From Barthelona sp. PAP020 (taxonomy: Eukaryota > Metamonada: BaSk clade): a DNA stretch of 28,203 nucleotides. Positions 23,601 through 28,035 of this stretch are shown here, one piece after another; position 1 is the first letter of the stretch, and every line of letters starts with the position of its first letter. The notes under the pieces were generated by a model that was given only the letters and a program-made list of their open reading frames with translations, did no database searches and was not told where the DNA came from. Location: contig JARQWU010000126.1 of the NCBI GenBank assembly GCA_040182905.1, forward strand, positions 1-28,203, given 5' to 3'. The position numbers and the translations under genes are program-made.

Positions 23601-24686
23601 TCTATCACGTAGTATATTTGAAAATTTTACTAAAGGTTTAGAAACATGGGATCCTTCAACATTAATCCTTCTGAATCTATTAAAAAATTTTAAAAACAAT
23701 CTGATTGTCAATAAACAATTTGTGGTGCTCTTAACAAACAAATCGGAATTGCCACCAAGTTTTTTGGAAAAATCGAGCATTTCAATCAAATACTTTTTAA
23801 TCAAACAACTGCAATAATCGCTAACTTCATTTAATAAGCTTTTTAAAAAAACAAAAATCTTTAGATGCAAAACTTCAACAAAATGTTCAGCAATTTTCTT
23901 CAATAAAATTACTGAACGCAATTTCAAAGTCAAAGCCTTGGCAATATCATCACTATTGCTCAAATAACAATCATTATATACACGTGAAAGCAAAATATCT
24001 ATTTTACAATAGGTAGACAATAACTCTTTCACTCTCGCTTGCTGTGAATTGATATTAACTGCAAATTCACTATTGTTGTCAGATAATGTTCGAAACAATT
24101 GCTCTCTATTGTGAAACAATATATAAATTTGAGTCAATAGCAAAATATGACGACGAATCAATTCGTGTCCTTCTGTAAATGAGTCAGTAGATTCGGGTAA
24201 TCTCAACATTTCAGACAACAACTGAAAAAATTGTCGGATTGAAGAATCACTTGGATTTACCAAACAAACTGTCAAATTAAACATGTTTTCTTTTATTGGG
24301 GATGAAATCAAAGAATTAAATAATAATTTTTGTTGATCAACTGTCAATAATTTGGTAACAAACAATGGAATGGAAGAACCTTGACCAATCATATTGTATA
24401 CAGTTGGAATTTTTGAAATTACTAATTCATTCAAAGACAAAGATTTCGAAAACTTTGAAGTTTTTAATATTACTATTCCTACTTTATGGTCTAAAGAAAA
24501 GTCGTTCAATGCAACAACCTCGTTATTGACAATATATATATAACATTTAGTTAGAATGGTAGTTTGCAAAAATTGTCCAACAATTTCGATAAATTCTTCT
24601 TTTTTTTCTTCAAAAACTTCATTATACAGTCTATAAATTTCTTCACATATGTTTAAAATATTGTGTTCATCAGTTTTTTCATTCAT
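8676..24686 (-). CDS. DNHD1: Giant dynein heavy chain-like protein, DNHD1-type, lacking nucleotide-binding motifs
   Basis: A single uninterrupted ORF of 5,336 codons; ATG at 24686, TAA stop at 8676. Approximate layout: helical N-terminal tail (1-1590); charged coiled coil (1596-1680) with two IQ motifs near 1689 and 1727; linker-like region (about 1800-2330); degenerate AAA modules, with an AAA1-like strand/loop LLLVGDFFPQIDD near 2363, another around 2899, and an AAA4-like IVIFAGGDIISDP near 3515 then FVSDIMLAY; stalk helices (about 3690-3770 and 3893-3936) flanking an MTBD-like segment (RPIPPLTWVLEAW); acidic Ser/Asp/Glu insertion (4139-4239); AAA5/AAA6 with LVFYGRMYELFYLAP near 4530-4560; a divergent C-terminal domain. 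The only GK[ST] in the protein (SGKS near 1770) is not in a P-loop. Known axonemal and cytoplasmic dyneins bind ATP at least at AAA1, so this is not a conventional motor. DNHD1, linked to sperm-flagellum assembly in mammals, is the closest type I know; the assignment is from memory and architecture. A divergent orphan dynein is the alternative. Confidence 0.85.
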   Translation of the reverse strand: MNEKTDEHNILNICEEIYRLYNEVFEEKKEEFIEIVGQFLQTTILTKCYIYIVNNEVVALNDFSLDHKVGIVILKTSKFSKSLSLNELVISKIPTVYNMIGQGSSIPLFVTKLLTVDQQKLLFNSLISSPIKENMFNLTVCLVNPSDSSIRQFFQLLSEMLRLPESTDSFTEGHELIRRHILLLTQIYILFHNREQLFRTLSDNNSEFAVNINSQQARVKELLSTYCKIDILLSRVYNDCYLSNSDDIAKALTLKLRSVILLKKIAEHFVEVLHLKIFVFLKSLLNEVSDYCSCLIKKYLIEMLDFSKKLGGNSDLFVKSTTNCLLTIRLFLKFFNRFRRINVEGSHVSKPLVKFSNILRDRFQLFCDRLLDLEEFCEMSLCFSSFTEISFTVLSSSSTDSDCLSGSLIEHKNPISFINKQMIGLKIHTFTLIKKLLVFLLNESIDIFLITNNGWNENVNNYFTNSSEHLDLLCEYLEVAFEFECSEMKKLQTLLCLFEMTKILHSSKLIVLRKSLFGISAKSFLNLITVSDVMLSALAPHYQKFVDLCGEFIYVQDGDVDVDTKNLIERLKATNVFGPPFVNLLSSLLRYRTAMLAYVNIVKKFFEHLDISDRLYHTFKVEDKYNITKRLIFDGKGSQSLQQDEYEHLSLVQLKDFDNDFKTLLNHTVNQYKTAVETFTTLTSQALKTYEEVYSENAEKLDDYVSAALISIDKPFHYVIPHNYVLMRLIKELMIGKYTLKQYPLTSVFTFLEEESSTFRIDDFHRILSNTNAISSLVNKFTRLITDIQPSIQVLLQNDINEIDNNFKRIATTLKLGSTGLSEFEVSLSALMIQFEQHLNAFKSIFDQVNFMIESFPKFFDFEYPTSYEAMLASVNAKAVLLNDSLRNFSTKVITLLQSAFDVLNLSQGDPIWIEFVQFLNEYLVDKIRKCYFAQCQDFLQLMIGQNLLNGIVTLRGSRIISEPSVSLTLTENGVEEVLRVSKGSRHSSKWGIASSFDGKNQSSDLFGLSASRMAQSSTLANIGKDNKSNRANQQIYLADVFSYLFHTYMSAFDGLTLFSPESTISLATDAKALQDGSTKKKKQGSKDSKSKVDTNVPISGQANSKFDSIIFSESSASRIFECADNDSFASTLNKLVFRANTNLKEYILTLTENYSPLIGLDFVNQSQLLVKTPLVVLNPSARTDLQISFLENISAKERYSIVEESAKIVDKSLKMLESYKVHHQIEFLDLDINPFIKSLTIRAKSAIDTISNAYILINNYIFETFSNFFDKIRSGLQSSSIKERLECAKSFKDCYEVISGRISETRDFVKKLRRISCFSKIFDENLGKFKEIMNESQEVQKLVEEVLSDPQFGKNIYDLFKNTIEETSILSEQFYSKCVEAFVDCETEYETEKEKIWSDDRLIMLGGLQNEYSTIQQTIKHMNSFFSPVGIKEVSFEALEKSSTILSSWGELCSIISAEYSLVSGAFFLDIYIPRFVSDFSNLKKRFDNLSTEMKEKYPRQFKFYKVLKENIDLFEKFQKSPPTSTLWERIFNVKDPKLLTMEAVRSVVSSEEDLAGISSFLKQSTLIEEVDVKYTFLTFKQEHYDIHLRANTPLLKEMERRFNEEVTNIQKRQQEQVEKISKRREQERRQELQKLNRQAMFVLRQIEQREIAAETEQNSLKETIEKMAIKNSKKKEFNRLQSTVCIQAAGRSWLLRQKLKEDEEYIQIIADYEHKKEVDKNITDIQRIWKGFQVRRKDKSSLDVTKTDDDDLFTSGTPAPVSVSGKSVMKAFDGDFIPKFSLICFTDFSLLSGKLTAEVIRTAMDNDLLFTNRVKLLEKDFEYVPFVAEIYAYIKEFENLIKISEFIHTESLYMYLNRLLNILNVCILICYLQLHVDAFVVTLGSLTIDLDLSQSKKLSQVVDHLFTIQNYFSSKIQGVTMNSLANVQYKTDLNGLLNEFIKLSDELSINVLQLSFSQCDRFYYLNRSYLFIIHALFFSIGTNSSDLESFSSSNMGALPLITFFKKIFPLFSTFSIQRGNLTDIGHYSVVPYDHQAVSLAEFLYLDEAEYSSAGTEQTAQSSTYSGASSHRSRVSSATAQMVQSFEMLQLATPIFLGSLDTPAVIINKIVDSYEKAMKEEYHMVNQVIGEFVENRDIDTFFTRLFHFPLGISVFALRTALSRADVLFDQNMMASICYDIYLRFRGGFEANKANKGNHTYLYTLNCEMLSYYLKYRSMEFDEYLRKKDFLSATEKDGESKPLDMSNDVFMEDTELFEIHEAEEQKRDLEIEDFYEKYEKLEDFEKYLSYFPIYPLNYNFDDFSATSVLNSEYLPFKDLQIGFYPIETNRHSSLDSQTYLALKKFLSLSQGESTKLLLVGDFFPQIDDIIHHCVKSLAKEYFMLYGLLQASFDFEKYPETFETVASLAFNIGKALKIVVVLKDLHTLAPQHVKVLNRLCQNHPYPMIFTSTCEIPELKTAVEPFYVRNDQCFEESYTFNKALSKFVASTFPFPYFAAKQLTKYMLLICACGTNLSVEPYYWEKVISFQAAWIESLFNVVTSKWNKKEKDWQDYDNAIKQIMCFVIVSSVRIAFNVHSLNHLTPYNLTGEKELLGFVVSEINPKFGQFFSLYENKMVDYITLKPYTVTHSVAQYTPEDMQNLNDCYTAFTYFDSICLKLGVFEDKPFLTRVFKAFENLLKSRLGANCVVLKVVVSTVQCESFSIIVSNIISELEHQIFEKILIQKFTSVINIYVIVMITQRMTSFIHYIEQYLPQVIKELFMEFFPLITKRTGQAMRLEVKVLLKYDTALSHSGLFLDGYLKRDYNPSSTTRNYLSAKNDITEHYLRNNWAVVNLPKMHFWDPTGLNGIATHPYLASSVQFSRNSKIFYEKFSHLISWPEMSFIAHFLTILKADRRHLIMQGYDPFNMARCCVNAAGAYMACTFHERYVNYDPVLIYLFACFTIPAAGFRLNQQQTQVFIADCNEVMKKYVPRILEKVPNQDMYFFWEHLPEPFDPDGRWYLHSDVRPAEILQDMVLKDVNLWELLLINGENITFDYGVRNSSGLGFNLAPVRIVLHSAITIDVFMQDLLKNVVKYSNDTYGPPNPRTRVILWVSHTELASDVIIDVIIRISNKESILLSNGDIVKFHNLFVYCTGDYDVNNENPPSLVYDSHVITLNEACLVDYWLGFNSKNAVFKPIFESWANKVDDSITKTVVDCVDNILSRLEVSLVQTVDAPFKLFSEEDRMMFVQLLSENPPNMHCTLKEIHDFVMFIFYSMFNIRLVDETSKKILIETMTNASRTFFGTNMEVTPQTIAQTVFIHQDLSEYLIIAEEFRTKKKHFLNYEAKMGVFVPVLNYSIFRRRIFKILYDLIQSNFYLSQTFLFQILVFGMFFLIDTSVFMFETISERTTKAEYEIIMKFFETTHKSFKIKRVAAGSSFMANLNHFTSFDRYLVIEISKDVFKEYIELTPENIGRLFQVVNTTYKNSFGAIALHEQFKNSGMTFTEEIIKNTSESTVKGPEFFSKMVKQRIKIVIFAGGDIISDPLKFVSVASILAKSLRVRKSADNEKNAIYFVSDIMLAYHHKLKHMIENNEIPAKILKSVNLNILESLLSPLERDLICFHLGLSWYQTTKYLYTIIDCHSKSIDGFGEAFFNITENVHGKFIFNERRGQHYIEDFYRFLVNGTVVEFQHVKHIEKCIKFIFHVDKEIVSLRSSVSHSEQAYNQAIDNSKDAISQLGIEQHKYMELSDQLKDYSIEFNKYKEEHDNAVQELNAVQDTLNSIMKREKELLQNIFNLAYSPSEEALIELRSWNRPIPPLTWVLEAWYCLTSNNAKTSDSTALLRRFKSSVTNLSLLSGQAQQVSYNLLTEDCINVVRARLVEISQVSLNNKVLELMANWMTLIIEEWKHSRPLKDLQNHESTIKSQVDVTKARVLQAEQRLKDGGKKIEVLRQQLYGFSITKFTSEDNTNDEQEKMNKLEDISVVLSKFSGAWHEQLALFQGGSSSNDTEHHFLNQSKIKEMSANVEDMKKSDFVLSPITSASLLSFIINMQLQVSPVFSEEQCLMFVLKDLVKRRLLPEYYLTHPEKLVIPLTKRFNSIDNTKFQIKEGVLPSMEELAFHFRDDFERKSISRTKSMSHGQTSSVLEQDIFDIVSDEHDINEVSEEMFSDIDSDGTFSGTESKTDSNEDESESDGESTKATEDMLNFQQSEADSDNDSLHEDDDGFNFIDSDEESDNLIYDSDNSDPAYSSKKDSGTTGLGQDRANASGQFLEEQSIVESSVGETQLSYLEASYGSLAKLPYKYRNISLVEASLTGFDKFIPISLTHYKSMLYYDPLNILQDLVKMFGLPIHVYSYSDPKIAKKIFELCKKPCVVVVKDINNDDKDHVPAIFQLIKAFYSTNELSHKIHEEFRFYVECHASIYDKELIYDDVLYDLPFIDLSLRQESITNLIMFETYKNDQPKMIEYYIQLCQAEAYLLEMSTDYEQKVLKTVSKIPLKIDDIPDDIPKTLLSLRDLIDENNELLVQCRQSLKVLKKLISMSTPLVELCGVITSTLVFYGRMYELFYLAPDLLSVRNAFIRLTNKLQGPVIEELQALDVSQQAKHELGLKFINDFLTIQLPKLGDYRRRHSFAMLLAAFLDIFGIKELSCVDELLKDKIVSLEDLLPYLSSEAVGEINVILRESPVLLNEWLNDPEGYMKPLPGISQMNSFEQLLIYCCINPSSFSNAFECYISDTLQWKVLTSSSDSHHFFYPIRIDGVFEKEEFIFRISGVTCIAVPFHFKDSISENAVYLDPTIPILDWKLPKDAHTLVVPNVESHIKFALFVMDKKSSFQKVILLSSSNNVESIPSVLFKHAIAELNVLQFALPCYNYAFEISFKSLFYNALAVAVRNIPMVTPAKPVILAVFFYSICKVVNAYETYQVVNPVIIDHMSAVMVDCWSTENLDKFGDLIVDLVYQNFTVSKQLNQFLRIFSSLILDAKEYLFNSPNLLPVPEDSLVIKDLRPWLQKYDQQFDYTIDYIKTTFVKTNITSTQTKQYNNMFFSLFRLFTQFDQNDMAELIKLKMTQVVQRFDEKVHQPIKYQSCALDHDKSLMSAYLKSEIIKSDNVRRMVFHDLRKLENSLNAVISPYYIPAFFLNLLLFANISPFYWTRMIDGQCWNNMAPNIYDESITSVMINYDNFGTVPDVLEMKTDFFNKLFVALKDENRHLALLKHLKNLSVHSKVFGDTLGSFLFTFQASAMNSLRVHNIKDVHLILVPEGFTPPKNTSLLTCIEGMILLQTVLLNSPFENEMGFLSYNYFDSTTLDFQIRVCVSDVLNTFPSVPCVTTVPFLQLRLCGFNIESQTGFENSIVIKYT
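11970..12270 (-). repeat. Acidic Ser/Asp/Glu low-complexity insertion in the dynein-like protein
   Basis: About 100 codons (residues 4139-4239) are dominated by Asp, Glu and Ser, with DSD/DSDNS-type steps and many GAA/GAT/TCA-type codons. Canonical dyneins have no such segment in AAA5. It looks like a disordered, potentially casein-kinase-2-phosphorylated insertion. Confidence 0.8.
12880..13610 (-). other. Stalk coiled coil and microtubule-binding-domain-like segment of the dynein-like protein
   Basis: Two antiparallel-capable coiled coils (about residues 3690-3770 and 3893-3936) bracket about 120 residues. That segment has Pro-Pro followed by an aromatic/hydrophobic helix (PPLTWVLEAW), a middle Phe-Lys segment, and a closing LMANWMTLIIEEW helix. 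Position and pattern match the stalk and MTBD that dyneins insert between AAA4 and AAA5. The exact tubulin-contacting residues cannot be judged by eye. Confidence 0.75.
19440..19900 (-). other. Coiled coil with two IQ motifs inside the dynein-like protein
   Basis: Residues about 1596-1750 are a continuous Glu/Lys/Arg/Gln-rich heptad region (for example KRQQEQVEKISKRREQERR). It is followed by IQAAGRSWLLRQ (IQ consensus with Ser for Gly) and IQRIWKGFQVRR (full IQ consensus). IQ motifs are known binding sites for calmodulin or calmodulin-like light chains. This suggests the N-terminal part of the protein carries a Ca-responsive light chain. Confidence 0.75.
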
Positions 24687-25223
24687 TAATAAGAATTAAT
24701 TATAAAAAAAAAAAATTTGAGTTCTTTTTTTTTAAAAAAGACTTTTTCTCAAAACTCCTAGAAATTGAGTAAAATTCTTGAAACAATAAGTAAATTATAT
24801 TCATTTAACTTTTTTGAATTCGAATTTCGTGAATTTTCAAGAAGATGATATTTTTGATTTCTCTTTCTGCAAATACAAAGAAAAAATCACAGATAGCTTC
24901 AACATTTTATAAATTTAGGGAGATTAATTTTGGAAACTATTCAAATATTGTTTTTCACCCGACATTTTTCCATATTCATTTCATCTGAAGCATTTTATTT
25001 TGTTTTACAGGTCAAAAATTCTCAATTGGAAATAAGATTTCAGAAAATTACTTGTTTTGGATTCATTCAACATTACTTACAAATTAAGGAGATTAATTTG
25101 TCATCTGCTTGACAACTTTAAGAGAAAATTTTTCAAAATCAATTGATATAAATGGTTGCTTTAAAATGAGATTTTGAATTTCTTTTTTTACATTTCTAAA
25201 AAATCCAAACTATTTGGAAACAT
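24687..25223. promoter_or_regulatory. Divergent promoter region between the dynein-like and coiled-coil genes
   Basis: A 537-bp AT-rich spacer between two divergent start codons, so it must carry both promoters. It includes an A-tract beside the dynein-like start (about 24705-24717), a T-tract, and an imperfect direct repeat at 24911-24930 and 25081-25099. Small plus-strand frames (47 codons from an ATG at 24845; about 60 codons from 24930 without an ATG) are not convincing genes, though a short upstream exon cannot be excluded. Confidence 0.55.
24911..25099 (+). repeat. Imperfect ~20-bp direct repeat pair
   Basis: AAATTTAGGGAGATTAATTT at 24911-24930 and AAATTAAGGAGATTAATTT at 25081-25099 differ by one substitution and one gap. 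They share the exact 12-mer GGAGATTAATTT, which contains the palindrome ATTAAT. They are about 170 bp apart in the divergent spacer and could be a paired transcription-factor site or a decayed duplication. Confidence 0.6.
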
Positions 25224-26798
25224 GTGCAAATGAGTGAAAGTGTATCAAATTTATCATCAATAGAGAACCATTTTCAAAATAATTCCAAAAGAAAAATGAT
25301 TGATTTTGATAGTTTAAAGTTTAATTCGTTTAATTTGAATGATGTAGATAATTTATTTGAGGGTATGAATACACCTGCGATAGTCGTAAGTAAAACTGCG
25401 AAAAAAAGGGTGTTAAATGAAAATTATGATTTATCTTCAACTAAAAATAACAGAAAAATAAAAACCCATGTTGTAAATGATCAAATGTTAAGAGAAATTG
25501 AGGCGTCAAATGGTTATGTTGATTTATTAATTAATCAAGATCGTCTATTTGAAGATATTTTAACAAAGACTGAATTAGGTTCAAAAAATGAAAAAAAAAA
25601 GAGTAACACGAACAAATTGAATCAGAGCATTCAAACAAAACTGTCAAATACACACAAAACTTCTCAAAATAAAATGTTTAATCATTTACGAACAAATGAT
25701 TTTGAAAAATTACGGAAGATACAATCAGAAAAGTTGGAAAACCTTAATGAAAATTATCGTAGTGAATTAAGAAGTTTAAAAGAGAGCATAAATGGAGCAT
25801 CAGTGAAAATGAGTGATTTAGCTGATAGTAATCGAGAATTTGAATCTGAAAAGGAACAATTATTGTACACAAAGAGTTTGTTAAAGGAAAAATTGCGAAG
25901 ACAACATCTCAGATTGGTTGATCAAGAACGTCGTTTGAGAATTTTTGAGCAAACTAAACCAATTTTTTCTAAATTAAAGGAAAAATTTAATTTTAAAGAT
26001 CCAAAGGAGGTCATCACAAGGTTAGAAGATTTGGAAAGTTCACATCGTGAAAGCTATTCAAAATTACTTGAAATAACTGCAAAATATAACAAGCTTCAAA
26101 AAGAATATTCAGATTTGAAAAGTGACTTCGACATTCAAAATCACCGTGAAATTTTAGACATGACAAGAAAATGGCAAGAAAATGAAGAACTCAAGCAAGA
26201 TTTGGAAAGAAATGTCCAAAATCAACGCTTGGTGATTGACCGCTTCAAAGATGAACAAAGCAAATCAAGAGACATGTATTTTGGATTGATTGATAGGTGG
26301 AGTCAATGGAAAGATAAAATTGAACAATGGTCTGATTCATCAATAACGACTACAAATAATATTAATAAATTGGATCTCTCTGATCCTTTGATGGTTCTTG
26401 ACAGTTTAAATTTGATGATAAATAGCGCTTCCCCAACAAAGGCTGGAATTCTGGTGAGAGAATTCTCAGGGACATGTAATATGTTGTGGTCTCGTTTTTT
26501 AAGAGATCATCCATCTATCAGAGGAAAACCTATAAAAATTCTGCAGATATTTATTCAAAAATTTGATGAACAATCAAAAATGGTTTCAAAGCGAATTGAA
26601 GAATTATCTTTAAAGGAAAACGCATTGAAGGAACTTCAGGAGGAAAACGATAAATTAAATGGAATTTTAAAGATGTATGAAGAAAAAGAAAATGAAAAGA
26701 AATCTTTATATGACAACCGTAACACAGATACATTTGGCAATATCTCAAACAAACCATCTGCAACGTTTATGATGACACCAAGAAACTTAAACCTTTGA
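25224..26798 (+). CDS. Unrecognised coiled-coil protein
   Basis: A 524-residue protein with ATG at 25224 (a second ATG two codons on) and TGA stop. Layout by eye: a Ser/Asn/Asp-rich disordered N-terminus with a conserved-looking DFDSLKFNSFNL segment and a TPAIVVSKTAKKR patch (about 50-65); a basic region (115-155); a long coiled coil (about 160-345); a Trp-containing, possibly globular block (about 345-455) with LIDRWSQWKDKIEQW, DPLMVLDSLNLM and CNMLWSRFLRDHP; a second coiled coil (about 456-493); and a polar tail ending TPRNLNL. The architecture suits a centrosomal, spindle, kinetochore or ciliary scaffold, but no family is recognised and none should be inferred. It is divergent from the dynein-like gene and 176 bp upstream of the proteasome gene. 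Confidence 0.8.
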   Translation: MQMSESVSNLSSIENHFQNNSKRKMIDFDSLKFNSFNLNDVDNLFEGMNTPAIVVSKTAKKRVLNENYDLSSTKNNRKIKTHVVNDQMLREIEASNGYVDLLINQDRLFEDILTKTELGSKNEKKKSNTNKLNQSIQTKLSNTHKTSQNKMFNHLRTNDFEKLRKIQSEKLENLNENYRSELRSLKESINGASVKMSDLADSNREFESEKEQLLYTKSLLKEKLRRQHLRLVDQERRLRIFEQTKPIFSKLKEKFNFKDPKEVITRLEDLESSHRESYSKLLEITAKYNKLQKEYSDLKSDFDIQNHREILDMTRKWQENEELKQDLERNVQNQRLVIDRFKDEQSKSRDMYFGLIDRWSQWKDKIEQWSDSSITTTNNINKLDLSDPLMVLDSLNLMINSASPTKAGILVREFSGTCNMLWSRFLRDHPSIRGKPIKILQIFIQKFDEQSKMVSKRIEELSLKENALKELQEENDKLNGILKMYEEKENEKKSLYDNRNTDTFGNISNKPSATFMMTPRNLNL

Positions 26799-26974
26799 AA
26801 TGACATGTTTCATTTTCTTTTAGTCTTTTATTTTTCTTATTTATATGTATAAATTTGTAATTGAATTTGTTTTTATATCAATAATGCAATTGGATTTGAT
26901 ATCGAAAAAGAACCGTCATTTCATTTACAATATCTCCTGTTGAAACTTTTTTTTTTTACCAAAATATTCAAAAT

Positions 26975-27786
26975 ATGGCTTCTATTGGTGCTGGTGTATT
27001 AAAGATATTTATATATATAATCTAACAATAGTTTGATTTAGATCCTACAACGATTTCTCCTGATGGCAGAATTTTTCAAGTCGAATATGCCATGAAAGCT
27101 GTTGATAGATCAGGGTAATTTATTTTATTTGATATCCTATACTAATTTTCAGAACAACCATTGGAATTAACACAAAGGATGGTGTTGTTATTGGAGTTGA
27201 AAAAAAACTCCCTTCAAAAGCTATTATCCCTCAATCAAATCACAGGATATTTTTAGTTGATGAACATATTGGTGTTGCAACTGTTGGTATTGCTGGTGAT
27301 GGTATGAAACTTGTTGATCATGTAAGAGATGAAATTGAAAATTGGAGAGAACAATACGGAACTAAACCTCCAGTTGATCAAATGGCAGGAAGGTTAGCTT
27401 TAGAAATGCATCAAAATACGTTGTATGGTGCCTACAGACCATATGGTTCGTCTATTTTATTAGCTGGACATTATGATGGTAAAACTGAATTATACGGTAT
27501 ACATCCTTCTGGCAATGTTTTAAGATACTTTGGAATTGCATTGGGAAAACAAATGAATCAAGCAAAAACAGAAATTGAAAAATTGAATTTAAAAGAACTA
27601 TCTCTTGCAGAAGGTTTAAAAGAAACTTGCAGAATCTTATTGGTGTGTCGTGATGAAACTCAAACTTCCACTGTGTTTGAATTAGAATTTGGTTTTATTG
27701 ATCATGATGGAAAATTCACCATTTTAAATGAACAAGAGACAAATGATTTAATAGAATCAATTGATATTGATGCGATGGAAAACTGA
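26975..27786 (+). CDS. PSMA3: Proteasome subunit alpha type 3 (alpha7 position), spliced with two tiny introns
   Basis: A structural subunit of the outer heptameric ring of the 20S proteasome. The exons are 26975-26995, 27032-27114 and 27153-27786, joining to 245 residues (TGA stop). The N-terminus reads MASIGAGFDLDPTTISPDGR then FQVEYAMKAV, the alpha-subunit signature, closest to the type 3 pattern (MSSIGTGYDLS in human). Also visible are GVVIGVEKKL, VGIAGDGMKLV, YRPYGSSILLAG, DPSG-type IHPSGNVLRYFGIALGK and TEIEKLNLKEL. The acidic end is shorter than in animals. Alpha subunits are not proteolytically active; the N-terminal tail gates the pore. Splicing was deduced by restoring the conserved N-terminus. 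Both introns are GT-AG and keep the frame. Confidence 0.93.
26996..27031 (+). other. Intron 1 of the proteasome alpha-3 gene (36 nt)
   Basis: Begins GTATTA and ends CAATAG, with a CTAAC branch-point-like motif only a few bases before the acceptor. Removing it joins IGAG to FDLD in phase 0, restoring the conserved N-terminus. Confidence 0.88.
27115..27152 (+). other. Intron 2 of the proteasome alpha-3 gene (38 nt)
   Basis: Begins GTAATT and ends TTTCAG, with ACTAAT just upstream of the acceptor. Removing it joins DRSG to TTIGIN in phase 2, matching the family alignment between the YAMKAV signature and the first core strand. Confidence 0.88.
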
Positions 27787-28035
27787 TGTAAATTGACAAA
27801 AATATTTTTTTTTGTTAAATCTTTTTGTTGGAGATTTCCCAGTCGATTTAAATGTTTTCAAAAGGGAGATTTATTTTCACAGATCCACAATTTCTTATAA
27901 AGTGTAATGGTACACAAAAGAGTCTAAAAACACTATCTTCTTTTGTGGTAACTATTTTGTCGAATGATTATTAACTTTTTTTTAGGCAAATAAACAGAAG
28001 AATGAAAAAAATAAAATATAACGATTTATATAAGA
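27787..28035. other. Convergent 3' spacer
   Basis: A 249-bp AT-rich interval between two converging stop codons. It should contain both 3' untranslated regions. No distinct terminator or RNA gene is seen. Confidence 0.4.

Noticed and set aside
25224-26798. Assignment of the coiled-coil protein to MAD1
   Set aside because: The C-terminal head of MAD1 is not present and the Trp-containing block does not match; the similarity is only generic coiled coil.
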